A DNA stretch of 64,000 nucleotides. Origin: JAGPDF01 sp052035735. GTDB taxonomy: Bacteria > Acidobacteriota > Thermoanaerobaculia > Multivoradales > JAGPDF01. Below the pieces are notes generated by a model. That model ran no database searches. It saw only the letters and a program-made list of their open reading frames with translations, and was not told where the DNA came from. Shown piece after piece: positions 41,671-49,654 of this stretch (position 1 is the first letter of the stretch; each line of letters starts with the position of its first letter). The stretch lies in NCBI GenBank assembly GCA_052035735.1, contig JBPOHI010000024.1, positions 1-64,000 of the forward strand, read 5' to 3'. Both the position numbers and the translations under genes were made by a program.

Positions 41671-41676
41671 AAAGTA
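41671..41676 (-). promoter_or_regulatory. Extended -10 (TGCTACTTT) of the kinase gene
   Basis: On the minus strand TACTTT preceded by TGC ends eight bases before the ATG at 41662; no Shine-Dalgarno site follows. Confidence 0.45.
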
Positions 41677-41690
41677 GCACAAGCATCGGT

Positions 41691-41720
41691 TTGACAGCGC
41701 TTTCGAGAGCGCCCGATAAT
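41691..41720 (+). promoter_or_regulatory. Sigma-70 promoter with a palindromic spacer
   Basis: TTGACA (41691-41696) and GATAAT (41715-41720) are 18 bases apart. The spacer carries an imperfect 16-base palindrome, GCGCTTTCGAGAGCGC (41697-41712, two mismatched positions), which could be an operator. It drives the 97-residue protein gene and probably rlmN. Confidence 0.65.
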
Positions 41721-41750
41721 CCAACCCGCTTCGACGAGGACCGAGCTGCA

Positions 41751-42044
41751 ATGGACGAACGACGACGCACCTTCATGCACGAACTGGAGCGCGCCCTGCT
41801 CGAGGCGATCTCGGAGTCGGCGGAGGTGCATCGTACGCTTCAACGCATGCACCGCGAGGGCTATACCCTGCAGCTCTTCCTCGACTGCCAGCCGGCGGCT
41901 GCCGACGAGCGGGTGGATAGCAGCGAAGCGGCGAAGCCGGAGATCCGCACGCTCGAACCGGCCTTTCGTATCAACAGTGACGACCTCGTCCTCCTGCGGG
42001 GTCTGGGCATCGATCCGACCCGCAAGAGCCGCGCCCGCAAGTAG
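41751..42044 (+). CDS. Conserved-looking small protein upstream of rlmN, unknown
   Basis: From ATG 41751 (GAGGA about 11 bases upstream) the product is 97 residues. It reads MDERRRTFMHELERALLEAISESAEVHRTLQRMHREGYTLQLFLDC in segments, an acidic/basic helical N-terminal half, then a linker and FRINSDDLVLLRGLGIDPTRKSRARK. No signal peptide, cysteine cluster or known domain is seen. It has a strong sigma-70 promoter of its own and sits 10 bases before rlmN, so the two are probably co-transcribed. I do not recognise it; a regulatory or RNA-linked role is only a guess from the neighbour. Confidence 0.65.
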   Translation: MDERRRTFMHELERALLEAISESAEVHRTLQRMHREGYTLQLFLDCQPAAADERVDSSEAAKPEIRTLEPAFRINSDDLVLLRGLGIDPTRKSRARK

Positions 42045-42054
42045 CTCCGCGACG

Positions 42055-43143
42055 ATGATCCACGACACGCCTCCCGCTCCCGACCCGCTGGTCGGTCTCG
42101 ACCGCATCGAGCTCGGCGCGCGCCTCGAGTCCCTGCTCACGAAGCCCTACCAGCTCCAGCAGATCTACGACGCCATCTACCTGCGCGGCATCACGGAGTT
42201 CTCCGCGATGACCGATCTCTCCCTGGCTTTGCGTCGCGCGCTCTCCGAGCGCTACTCGCTCGGCCTGCCCGGCGTCGCGACACAGCAGGAGTCTGCCGAC
42301 GGCACCACCAAGTTTCTCCTCCGCCTCCACGACGGCGCCTCCATCGAGACCGTCGACATTCCCGAGACCACGCGCCGGACACTGTGCATCTCCAGCCAGG
42401 CCGGCTGCGGGCTCGCCTGCGCCTTCTGCGTCACCGGCTACTGGGGGGCGGGGCGCAATCTCACGGCGGGTGAGATCGTTGGGCAGGTGCTGCTGGTGCG
42501 CAAGCTTCGTGATCTGCCCGAGAGTCTGAACCTGGTCTTCATGGGAATGGGCGAGCCCCTGCTCAATCTCGACGCCGTCCACGCGGCCCTGCGCCTGCTT
42601 TCCGAGCGCATCTCCTGGCGGCGGATGACGGTCTCGACGGCGGGCGTGGTGCCGGGCATCGACGCCATCGGCACCTGGGAACGGCGGCCCAATCTGGCGA
42701 TCTCGTTGCACGCTCCCGACGACGCCCGGCGCAGCGAGATCATGCCGATCAACCGCACCTATCCGCTCGCCGAGTTGGTAGACGCACTGCGCCGCTACCC
42801 GCTCGAGGCGCGGCGGCGGATCACCATCGAGTACATACTCCTCGCTGGTTTCAACGATCGCCGCGCCGACGCGACCGCCCTGGCGCATCTGCTGCGGAAG
42901 CTGCCGGTGAAGGTGAATCTCATCCCGTTCAACGCCGATCCTGTGCTCGGCGATCGCTTCGCCCGGCCGGACGACGCAGCGATCTCCGCCTTCCAGGAGA
43001 CCCTGATCGAGCGCAACCTGACGGCGACGGTGCGTCGCACCCGCGGCGACGACGTCGGCGCGGCCTGCGGTCAGCTTCGCGCCTTCGCCCGGCCTCCGCG
43101 TGCAAAGCCGGTGCGACGCGGCAGCGCCAGTCAGCCGACCTGA
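42055..43143 (+). CDS. rlmN: Dual-specificity 23S rRNA/tRNA adenine-C2 methyltransferase
   Basis: The 362-residue radical-SAM protein has ISSQAGCGLACAFCVTG, giving the CxxxCxxC cluster at Cys118, Cys122 and Cys125. It also has LVFMGMGEPLLNLD, RRMTVSTAGVVPGID, NLAISLHAPDDARRSEIMPINRTYPL and the C-terminal R-x-x-R-G-D-D-V-G-A-A-C-G-Q-L with the methyl-carrying cysteine. It methylates A2503 of 23S rRNA and A37 of some tRNAs. Length is normal. The last 13 bases overlap the convergent pgeF gene. Confidence 0.95.
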   Translation: MIHDTPPAPDPLVGLDRIELGARLESLLTKPYQLQQIYDAIYLRGITEFSAMTDLSLALRRALSERYSLGLPGVATQQESADGTTKFLLRLHDGASIETVDIPETTRRTLCISSQAGCGLACAFCVTGYWGAGRNLTAGEIVGQVLLVRKLRDLPESLNLVFMGMGEPLLNLDAVHAALRLLSERISWRRMTVSTAGVVPGIDAIGTWERRPNLAISLHAPDDARRSEIMPINRTYPLAELVDALRRYPLEARRRITIEYILLAGFNDRRADATALAHLLRKLPVKVNLIPFNADPVLGDRFARPDDAAISAFQETLIERNLTATVRRTRGDDVGAACGQLRAFARPPRAKPVRRGSASQPT

Positions 43144-43853
43144 GTTCCGGCGCCGTCGCGCAGCCAGATGAAGCTACGGTTGCGTCCGGCCGCGGCGCCG
43201 TCGCGGCGGTAGCTTTCGAGCAGATCAGAGTGGCAAGCGGTGCAGACTCCGAGACGCAGGATCTCGCGCACTCCGAGCCGACGGAGCTCGAGCTCGACAG
43301 CGAGGGGCAGATCGACGTGCGGGCGTCCGCGCCTGCCCGGCGAGAGCACCGCCTCGGAGCTGCGTGCGACGACCGGCGCCGCCACCTCCTCGCCTACCTC
43401 GTAGCAACAAGCGCCGATCGCCGGACCGATCCAGGCGACGACATCCGCCGCATCCCCGAGCTCCGCCAGGGCTCGCGGGACGACGCCGGCGACGAATCCG
43501 CGCCAGCCAGCGTGAATCGCGGCGACGCGATGCTCCGCGGCGAGGAGGACCGGCACGCAATCGGCGGTGACCACCGCGAGCGCAAGGCCGCGCTCCGGGC
43601 TCACCAGGGCATCTCCTGCGCCGCATTCACCGGCGCTTCCGGTGAGCACCGTCGCGCCGTGCACCTGGCGCATCCGGGCCTGCGGCCGCGCTCCTGCCAA
43701 CCAGGCGACACCGGGCTCCGGAGCATCCGGGGCGCCGCGCCCGAGGAAGCGCACCTCTGCTGACGCCGAGCGACTCCACCACCCGACGCGCCCCTCGCGG
43801 AGCTCGCGCTCGAGCTCCGTGGCGCCCCCTGGTGAACCGTTTCCGTGAGGCAT
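43131..43853 (-). CDS. pgeF: Multicopper-oxidase-like purine nucleoside phosphorylase (YfiH/PgeF family)
   Basis: The 240-residue protein has the laccase-domain signatures RMRQVHGATVLTG, ADCVPVLLAAEHRVAAIHAGWRGFVAGVV and VAWIGPAIGACCYEVGEEV, with the zinc-binding His and Cys residues, and a final C-T-A-C-H-S-D-L-L-E-S-Y-R-R-D-G. Members remove aberrant muropeptides or act on purine nucleosides. It starts six bases after TAGAAT (43860-43865, minus strand) and so appears leaderless. It ends inside rlmN by 13 bases, convergently. Confidence 0.9.
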   Translation of the reverse strand: MPHGNGSPGGATELERELREGRVGWWSRSASAEVRFLGRGAPDAPEPGVAWLAGARPQARMRQVHGATVLTGSAGECGAGDALVSPERGLALAVVTADCVPVLLAAEHRVAAIHAGWRGFVAGVVPRALAELGDAADVVAWIGPAIGACCYEVGEEVAAPVVARSSEAVLSPGRRGRPHVDLPLAVELELRRLGVREILRLGVCTACHSDLLESYRRDGAAAGRNRSFIWLRDGAGTQVG

Positions 43854-43859
43854 CGGCGG

Positions 43860-43865
43860 ATTCTA
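43860..43865 (-). promoter_or_regulatory. TAGAAT -10 element of pgeF
   Basis: On the minus strand TAGAAT, five of six bases matching TATAAT, ends six bases before the pgeF ATG at 43853. Confidence 0.55.
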
Positions 43866-43884
43866 GCCGTCGCGGACGCTGCGA

Positions 43885-43890
43885 TACACT
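43885..43890 (+). promoter_or_regulatory. TACACT -10 element of gatB
   Basis: TACACT ends six bases before the gatB ATG. With the pgeF element it gives two back-to-back leaderless promoters inside a 43-base gap, leaving no room for separate -35 boxes outside the partner's core. Confidence 0.55.
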
Positions 43891-43896
43891 GACAGC

Positions 43897-45357
43897 ATGG
43901 CAGCGTGGGAGCCGGTCATCGGGCTGGAGGTGCATGTCCACCTGAAGACCCGCAGCAAGATCTTCTGCCGGTGCGAGAACCGCTTCGGCGCCGACCCCAA
44001 CACCCTCACCTGCCCGGTCTGCCTCGGCTATCCCGGCACCTTGCCGGTCCTCAACCGGCGGGCTGTCGATCTCGCCGCCACGCTGGCGCTCGCGCTCGGC
44101 TGCGAGATCGCTCCCAGCTCGGTTTTCGCTCGCAAGAACTACTTCTACGCCGACCTGCCGAAGGGCTACCAGATCAGCCAGTTCGACCGGCCTCTCGCCC
44201 GGCACGGCTCGCTTCCGCTCGCCGACTCCGGGCGCGCCATCCGTATCCATCGTCTGCACCTCGAGGAGGACGCCGGAAAGCTCCTCCACGAGTGGCCTGG
44301 AGGAGCGCCTCTCGACGGCGTGAGTCTGGTCGATTTCAATCGCTGCGGCGTCCCACTCGTCGAGATCGTCTCCGAACCGGAGATGCGAAGCGCAGCCGAG
44401 GCCGAGGACTACCTGCGGAGTCTGCACCAGGTCCTGCTGTACACCGGCGCGAGCGACGGCAACATGGAAGAGGGCTCGCTGCGGTGCGACGTCAATGTCT
44501 CGCTCAAGCGGCCCGACGACGAGCGCCTCGGCACCAAGGTAGAGGTGAAGAACCTCAACTCCTTCCGCCACGTTGCGCACGCCGTCGACTACGAGATCCT
44601 CCGCCAGGCGCAGGTGTTGGATGGCGGCGGAGTCATCCAGCAGGAGACGCGGAGCTTCGACGCCGATTCGGGACGCACGCGCAGCCTGCGCGGCAAGGAG
44701 GCGGCGCACGACTATCGTTACTTCCCGGATCCCGATCTACCCGCGATCGATCTCGCTCCCACGCGCCTCGCAGAGCTCGCGGCCGGGCTTCCGGAGATGC
44801 CATGGAAGCGTCGCGACCGCCTGGTCGAGGCGATGGGCCTCCCGGCCGCGGACGCGCGCGAGCTGATCGCGCAGCAGGCCCTCGCCGACTACTTCGAGGC
44901 CGTCGTAGCGGCCGCTCCCGGCCAGGTTCGGGCCGCCGCCAACTGGGTCCGCAACGACATCGCGCGCGAGCTCAAGGAGCGTCAGGTCGGGATCGGAAGC
45001 GCGCTCCCGCCGCACCGCCTGGCTGAGATCCTGCTGCTCGTCGATGCCGGGACACTCTCTTCCGGCGCAGCCCGCGAGCTCTTGCGCGCGCTCTGGACTT
45101 CGGACGAGAGCGCCGCCGAGGCCGTTCAGCGCCTCGGCCTGGCGCAAGTGCGTGACGACTCTCAGCTCCTCATCTGGGTGCGGGAGGTTCTCGAGCAGAG
45201 CCCCTCCCAGGCTGCGCAGTTTCTCGCCGGCAAGACTCAGGTCCTGGGTTACCTCGTCGGGCAGGTGATGAAACGCTCGGGAGGGCGGGCCGATCCGCAG
45301 CGGATCCAGGAGCTCGTCCGGACGGCTCTTGCCGGGGAGAAGGGCCCTGCGACCTGA
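43897..45357 (+). CDS. gatB: Asp-tRNA(Asn)/Glu-tRNA(Gln) amidotransferase subunit B
   Basis: The 486-residue protein begins WEPVIGLEVHVHLKTRSKIFC, then FGADPNTLTCPVCLGYPGTLPVLN with a zinc-binding cysteine pair, FYADLPKGYQISQFD, EDAGKLLHE, DFNRCGVPLVEIVSEPE and EVKNLNSFRHV. The helical and YqeY-like tail domain ends near residue 480. GatB binds the misacylated tRNA and activates it for transamidation by GatA, which is not here. Length is normal. It precedes ftsE with a 45-base gap. Confidence 0.95.
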   Translation: MAAWEPVIGLEVHVHLKTRSKIFCRCENRFGADPNTLTCPVCLGYPGTLPVLNRRAVDLAATLALALGCEIAPSSVFARKNYFYADLPKGYQISQFDRPLARHGSLPLADSGRAIRIHRLHLEEDAGKLLHEWPGGAPLDGVSLVDFNRCGVPLVEIVSEPEMRSAAEAEDYLRSLHQVLLYTGASDGNMEEGSLRCDVNVSLKRPDDERLGTKVEVKNLNSFRHVAHAVDYEILRQAQVLDGGGVIQQETRSFDADSGRTRSLRGKEAAHDYRYFPDPDLPAIDLAPTRLAELAAGLPEMPWKRRDRLVEAMGLPAADARELIAQQALADYFEAVVAAAPGQVRAAANWVRNDIARELKERQVGIGSALPPHRLAEILLLVDAGTLSSGAARELLRALWTSDESAAEAVQRLGLAQVRDDSQLLIWVREVLEQSPSQAAQFLAGKTQVLGYLVGQVMKRSGGRADPQRIQELVRTALAGEKGPAT

Positions 45358-45402
45358 TTGGCGTTTCCTGACCCAGGATCGGTCGCGGGCGGGGTGGGGG
45401 AC

Positions 45403-46134
45403 ATGATCCAGTTCTTCGGCGTCACCCGCCGATTTCCCACCGGGCAGTCGGCGCTCGACGGCATCCATCTCGAGATTGCGCGCGGCGAGTTCTGCTTCAT
45501 CACCGGCGCCAGCGGTGCCGGAAAGACCACGCTGCTCAAGCTCATCTTCCGCGAGGACGTGCCGACCGCCGGGCAGATCCTGGTCAACGGCCGCAACGTC
45601 TCGCTCATCCCCCGCAGCAAGATCCCGTTTCTCCGGCGCACGATCGGCGTGGTGTTCCAGGACTTCCGGCTCATCGAGCGCAAGACCGTGTTCGAGAACG
45701 TCGCCTTCCTGCCGCGCATTCTCGGACTCGACCACAGCCGGCAGAAGCGGGTCGCCTTCGAGGCGCTGCGCCGCGTTGGGCTCTCGCACCGCATGGCGAG
45801 CTTTCCCAGTCAGCTCTCGGGAGGAGAGAAGCAACGCGTCGCGATCGCGCGAGCGCTGATCAACGAGCCCGAGATCCTGATCGCCGACGAGCCCACCGGC
45901 AACCTCGACGAAGACCTGTCGCAGGAGATCGTGCGTCTGTTCCTCGATATTCATCTGCGTGGCACCACGGTTCTCTTCGCTACCCACGATCGCTCGCTCA
46001 TCGAAAGCGTCGGCCACCGCGTCCTGACTCTGGCGAACGGGCGTCTCATCGACGACCGGCCGTCGCGCCGCTCGCCGGCGCCGGCCGCGACGACGACGCC
46101 GATCGCGGACAGTGGGCCGGGGGACGAACCGTGA
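45403..46134 (+). CDS. ftsE: Cell-division ATP-binding protein FtsE
   Basis: From ATG 45403 (preceded by a GGGTGGGGG purine tract) the product is 243 residues. It has Walker A G-A-S-G-A-G-K-T-T (about 35-43), VVFQDFRLIERKTVFENVAF as Q-loop, signature LSGGEKQRVAIARAL, Walker B I-L-I-A-D-E-P-T-G-N-L-D and an H-loop A-T-H-D. The Q-D-F-R-L-(I/L) motif is typical of FtsE. With FtsX it activates peptidoglycan hydrolases at the septum. It overlaps ftsX by four bases (GTGA). A short Pro/Ala tail extends past the usual end. Confidence 0.94.
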   Translation: MIQFFGVTRRFPTGQSALDGIHLEIARGEFCFITGASGAGKTTLLKLIFREDVPTAGQILVNGRNVSLIPRSKIPFLRRTIGVVFQDFRLIERKTVFENVAFLPRILGLDHSRQKRVAFEALRRVGLSHRMASFPSQLSGGEKQRVAIARALINEPEILIADEPTGNLDEDLSQEIVRLFLDIHLRGTTVLFATHDRSLIESVGHRVLTLANGRLIDDRPSRRSPAPAATTTPIADSGPGDEP

Positions 46135-47039
46135 ACGTCTTCCAGGCTTTCGCCTATTTCGTGCGCGAAGCCGCGGTGGGGCTCGCGCGCAGCTTCCGCG
46201 TCAGCCTCCTGGCGATTTTCACCATCGCAGTCAGCCTCTTCCTCTCCGGCATGGTCCTCCTGGTGAGCAAGAACCTCGCCCGCACCGTGCAGGAGTGGCG
46301 TGCCGAGGCGCGCTTCGCGGTCTATCTCGTACCCGGCGCCGATCCTTCGGTACGCGCGGCAGTGCGCGCGGTTCTCGAGCAGGGACGCTTCACGGAGACG
46401 CTCACCGAGATCACCCCCGAGGTCGCGCGAGCGCGTTTCGAACGCGCCTTTCCGAGTCTCGCCGAGCTCGTCGCGGAGCGCGGCGAAGGCGCCCTGCCGT
46501 TCTCTTTCGAGGCGGTTCTGAGGCCCGTACCGGCGGACGCGGCGGCCAGCTTCTCCGCCTGGGTCGAAGACCTGCGGGGGCGGCCAGGGGTAGCCATGGT
46601 GGACGCGGACCAGGACTGGATCCGTCAGGTCGAGACCGTGCTTGCCCTGATCCGCGGCCTCGGCCTGGCGCTCGCCGCGATCCTCCTCGGTGCGTCGGTC
46701 TTCACCATCGCCAGCGTGGTGCGCCTGACCTCGTTTCTGTATCGCGAAGAGATCGCCGTCATGCGGCTGGTCGGTGCCACCGAGTTCTACATCCGCGGGC
46801 CCTTCTATTTCGAGGGCATTCTCCAGGGCCTCCTGGGTGGCTTGATCGCCGTCGGCGCGCTCGGCGGCGTCCACCTTCTCATCGCGCCGCGCGTCGCCAG
46901 CTCCCTGGTCGCCAGCGCGCTGGCGGCCAGCTTCCTCAGCGCCACCGAGCTGGTCGCGTTGGTGGTCTTCGGCGCCATCGCCGGGTGGGCGGGAGCGGTC
47001 GTTTCGCTCTCCCGCGAGAGTCTCGAAACCTCCAGCTGA
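46131..47039 (+). CDS. ftsX: Cell-division protein FtsX
   Basis: The 302-residue membrane protein has one N-terminal helix (VSLLAIFTIAVSLFLSGMVLLV), an extracellular domain of about 130 residues, and three C-terminal helices (LGLALAAILLGASVFTIASVV; GILQGLLGGLIAVGALGGVHLL; LVALVVFGAIAGWAGAVVSL), the FtsX topology. Between them E-I-A-V-M-R-L-V-G-A-T is the conserved FtsX/permease coupling motif to FtsE. The GTG start overlaps the ftsE stop. A shared hairpin terminator follows at 47054-47081. Confidence 0.94.
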   Translation: MNVFQAFAYFVREAAVGLARSFRVSLLAIFTIAVSLFLSGMVLLVSKNLARTVQEWRAEARFAVYLVPGADPSVRAAVRAVLEQGRFTETLTEITPEVARARFERAFPSLAELVAERGEGALPFSFEAVLRPVPADAAASFSAWVEDLRGRPGVAMVDADQDWIRQVETVLALIRGLGLALAAILLGASVFTIASVVRLTSFLYREEIAVMRLVGATEFYIRGPFYFEGILQGLLGGLIAVGALGGVHLLIAPRVASSLVASALAASFLSATELVALVVFGAIAGWAGAVVSLSRESLETSS

Positions 47040-47053
47040 CGCCGAGAAAGAAA

Positions 47054-47081
47054 AACCCCGCGAAGTCGCCTCCGCGGGGTT
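47054..47081 (-). terminator. Intrinsic terminator of the OmpA gene (possibly bidirectional)
   Basis: AACCCCGCG and CGCGGGGTT pair perfectly over 9 bp with a 10-base loop. Read on the minus strand the stem is followed by a TTTTTCTTTC tract, so it is a good terminator for the minus-strand OmpA gene. On the plus strand, after ftsX, the following bases (CTCAGG) are less favourable. Confidence 0.75.
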
Positions 47082-47142
47082 CTCAGGTTCCTGTCTCGGC
47101 AGCGGGCGAGAGCGATCTCACCCGGCGCCGGACTCAGGGAGC

Positions 47143-48570
47143 TTACGGCAGGCGCACCACGATGACCGCGCGCCGGTTCTGCTCGCGGCCGGCATCGGTG
47201 TCGTTGCCGGCGACGGGCTCGGAGCTGCCGCGGCTTTCGACCGCGATCCGGTTGCCGTCGATCTGGTGACGGGTCACCAGGAAGCCCTTGGCCGCCTCGG
47301 CGCGCCGCATGCCGAGCGCCTGGTTGGCGGCTTCGCCACCCTGGCCATCCGCGTGACCGATGATCAGAGCGGTCGCTGCCGGATTCTGCTTCAGGCGCAG
47401 CGCGACCTCGTCGAGCTTCGCCTTGGCGATGTTCGACAGCCGGTCGCTCGAGCTCGCGAAGTTGATCTCTTCACGCGTCTCGACCGGTGCCGACGGAACC
47501 GGCTCAGGCACCTGCTCGGCAGCTGCCTTCTCGGCGGCGGCCTTCGCAGCGGCGGCGGCTTCTGCCGCGATGCGCGCTTCTTCGGCGGCCTTCGCGGCGG
47601 CGGCTTCTGCCGCAATGCGCGCTTCTTCGGCGGCCTTCTCGGCAGCGAGTCGTTCGGCCAGAATCTGCGCGTGGCCCTTGGCGCGGGGGAAGAAGGTCAG
47701 ACCGACAAGACCGCCAACCGGGCAGTGCTCGTCGGTATCCGACAGCTGATTGAGCTCGAGGCGGAGCGCGAAGTTCACCGCCCAGGCGTGGCTCTCGCCG
47801 AACCAGTAGCGACCGCCGCTGGTGAGGTCGAACGCATCGTCGGCGTTGGAGTCGCCACCCTGATAGAAGGTCGCGGCGAGCTCGGTGATCCAGTCGAATC
47901 GCTCGTTGATCGAGGCCGAGTATCCGAGACCGGCCTGAAGCTCTTCCGACACGTCGAAATGGTCGGCGTCGCCGGGATCGCGATAGCCCACCCGAGCCAG
48001 CCAGTTGGGCGCGAAGTCCCAGTTGACGCCGACACCGAAGCCGGTGTCGCCGGTGACGATGCCTTCGTCCTCGTCGCCCGTCGGCAGATCGACGAAAGCG
48101 TTGAGCGAAAGGGCCTTGCCCTCCTCCGCATTACCGAACAGCTGGTACTTGGCGCCGACGTGGATGTTGCCGATGCCGCTGCCGTCGATCTTGTTGGTGA
48201 AGCGGCTGCCGTTGACGTAGCCGAGATGGCGATTGTCGGAGGCCGAGAAGTCCTCGTACGGCACCATGATCGAGAGCTCGAAGCGGTCCGTCAGGCCGTA
48301 GCCGACGCTCGCGCTCAGGCGGTTCCAGTCGTAGTCCCAATCATCGGTGAGCGGGCGAGCAACGCCACCCGGAACCGGCGCAACGAGGCGGTCCCAGTTG
48401 TTGTAATAGAAGCCGAGCGACCATTCGCCCTTCGGCAGCGTCCAGCCATCCACCAACGTGAAAAGTCCCGTCTCACCGGTGGCCGTCGGAGCCGAGGCCT
48501 GCTGCGCAAAGGCCGGCAGGCCGCCAACGCACAACGCGGTCAGAATGAGTACCCCTAGTGTCTTTCGCAT
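47143..48570 (-). CDS. OmpA-family outer-membrane protein with long Ala-rich linker
   Basis: ATG 48570 has TGGAGGA upstream; product 475 residues. The signal peptide (LGVLILTALCVGGLPAFAQQ) precedes a beta-barrel of about 250 residues with alternating aromatic strands (GEWSLGFYYNNWDRL; RFELSIMVPYEDF; WLARVGYRDPG). A helical linker of about 70 residues, rich in A/E/K with a 15-residue duplication, leads to the OmpA peptidoglycan-binding domain: INFASSSDRLSNIAKAKLDEVA, ALIIGHADGQGG and N-R-R-A-V-I-V-V-R-L-P. The N-x-x-L-G-M-R-R-A-E-A motif is conserved. It tethers the outer membrane to peptidoglycan. A TAGAAT about 80 bases upstream (48648-48653) may be its -10. Confidence 0.9.
   Translation of the reverse strand: MRKTLGVLILTALCVGGLPAFAQQASAPTATGETGLFTLVDGWTLPKGEWSLGFYYNNWDRLVAPVPGGVARPLTDDWDYDWNRLSASVGYGLTDRFELSIMVPYEDFSASDNRHLGYVNGSRFTNKIDGSGIGNIHVGAKYQLFGNAEEGKALSLNAFVDLPTGDEDEGIVTGDTGFGVGVNWDFAPNWLARVGYRDPGDADHFDVSEELQAGLGYSASINERFDWITELAATFYQGGDSNADDAFDLTSGGRYWFGESHAWAVNFALRLELNQLSDTDEHCPVGGLVGLTFFPRAKGHAQILAERLAAEKAAEEARIAAEAAAAKAAEEARIAAEAAAAAKAAAEKAAAEQVPEPVPSAPVETREEINFASSSDRLSNIAKAKLDEVALRLKQNPAATALIIGHADGQGGEAANQALGMRRAEAAKGFLVTRHQIDGNRIAVESRGSSEPVAGNDTDAGREQNRRAVIVVRLP
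47549..47638 (-). repeat. Near-identical 45-base tandem duplication in the OmpA linker
   Basis: Two 42-base segments, 47552-47593 and 47597-47638, differ at one base and are spaced with a 45-base period. They encode two copies of A-A-E-E-A-R-I-A-A-E-A-A-A-A-K. The single difference suggests a recent duplication and a length that may vary by slippage. Confidence 0.8.
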
Positions 48571-48780
48571 CGTTCCTCCAGATTGCGCGGGCGAAGTGTC
48601 CACCGCGATAATTACCGCCATCATCGAGAAGACCAGCTCTCGAATCGATTCTAACCCTATCTCGAACCGCCGGCACTGCTCCTCCGCGAGAATCCGCAGA
48701 GAGCCTACAGAGCCATGGAATTCTCGTCCGGCCTCGGGCCTCCGATCGAGAGTGCCCGGCAACACGCCGCGAGCAGGGGG

Positions 48781-49602
48781 TCAGGCAGGCTGAAGGAACT
48801 GCCCGACCCGGTCGAGGAAGGTCTTCGCCTGGTTCGGTCCCAGTTGCGCCGAGACCACCTTCTCGCAGGCTCGCACCAGATCGAGGACGGCGTCCGCGCC
48901 GCGCCCCGATTCCATCTCGGCGCGGTAGAGCCGCAGCGCGCCATCGAGCTGGCCACCGCGCTCCTGTCCGGTCATCAACTGCTGGCCAAAACGGTAAATC
49001 TGCTCGGCGACCCGATGCTGCTCGTCGGCCCCCATGCGCTGCAGGCGGTCGAGCGGCAGACGCCGCAGGTCCTCACGCAGCGCCAGGACTCCCGAGGTGA
49101 GCAGCCCGTAGATCACTTTGCAGACCTCGAAGGCTCCGTGCCCGAGTCCTGCGGCGATCTCGTCGATGTTGCGGCGTTCGTCCACCTTGGAAACCACCGC
49201 CCACTCGTTGGGGGAGAACGACACCGAGCTCAGACCTTCCTGCGCGGCGAAGACCGGGACCATGCGGGTCGAACCGATTTTCTTCGAGAGGATCTTCCAT
49301 TCGTCGATCTGGCGCGCCGCCTCCATGAGGAGGTTGGTGTTCGACTTGTCGATCGACTCGACATCGGACTCGGTGCCGGGGGTGAAGACGAACTCGCCCT
49401 GCTGCCAGCGGGCGAGCTCGTAGACCGCGTGCTCGCCGACCAGGGTGCTTACCGCAGCGTGGATGATCTGTCCCTTGCGCAAGAAGATCTTGCCGGCTTC
49501 GGCGCCGTTCTTCAGCGTGAAGACCCCGGTCTTGCCCGACACCGCCACCAATTGAATGATGTCGGGCAATGGCAACTCGCGAAGCGATCCTTGAAAGGCC
49601 AC
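48781..49602 (-). CDS. DUF4388-domain protein
   Basis: From GTG 49602 the product is 273 residues. The N-terminal 100 residues match DUF4388: FQGSLRELPLPDIIQLVAVSGKTGVFTLKN, then GKIFLRKGQIIHAAV and GEHAVYELARWQQGEFVFTPG. A middle winged-helix-like part follows (VSKVDERRNIDEIAAGLGHGAFEVCKVIYGLLTSGVL), and the tail is helical. DUF4388 proteins often accompany two-component or gliding-type signalling in Myxococcota and Acidobacteriota; the domain function is not fixed. A promoter with both hexamers lies upstream at 49655-49684. Confidence 0.85.
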   Translation of the reverse strand: MAFQGSLRELPLPDIIQLVAVSGKTGVFTLKNGAEAGKIFLRKGQIIHAAVSTLVGEHAVYELARWQQGEFVFTPGTESDVESIDKSNTNLLMEAARQIDEWKILSKKIGSTRMVPVFAAQEGLSSVSFSPNEWAVVSKVDERRNIDEIAAGLGHGAFEVCKVIYGLLTSGVLALREDLRRLPLDRLQRMGADEQHRVAEQIYRFGQQLMTGQERGGQLDGALRLYRAEMESGRGADAVLDLVRACEKVVSAQLGPNQAKTFLDRVGQFLQPA

Positions 49603-49654
49603 GATCCCCCGTCAGTGCGTCAGCTGGTCCGGCTCATTGTTCTTCGAGTCGGCA

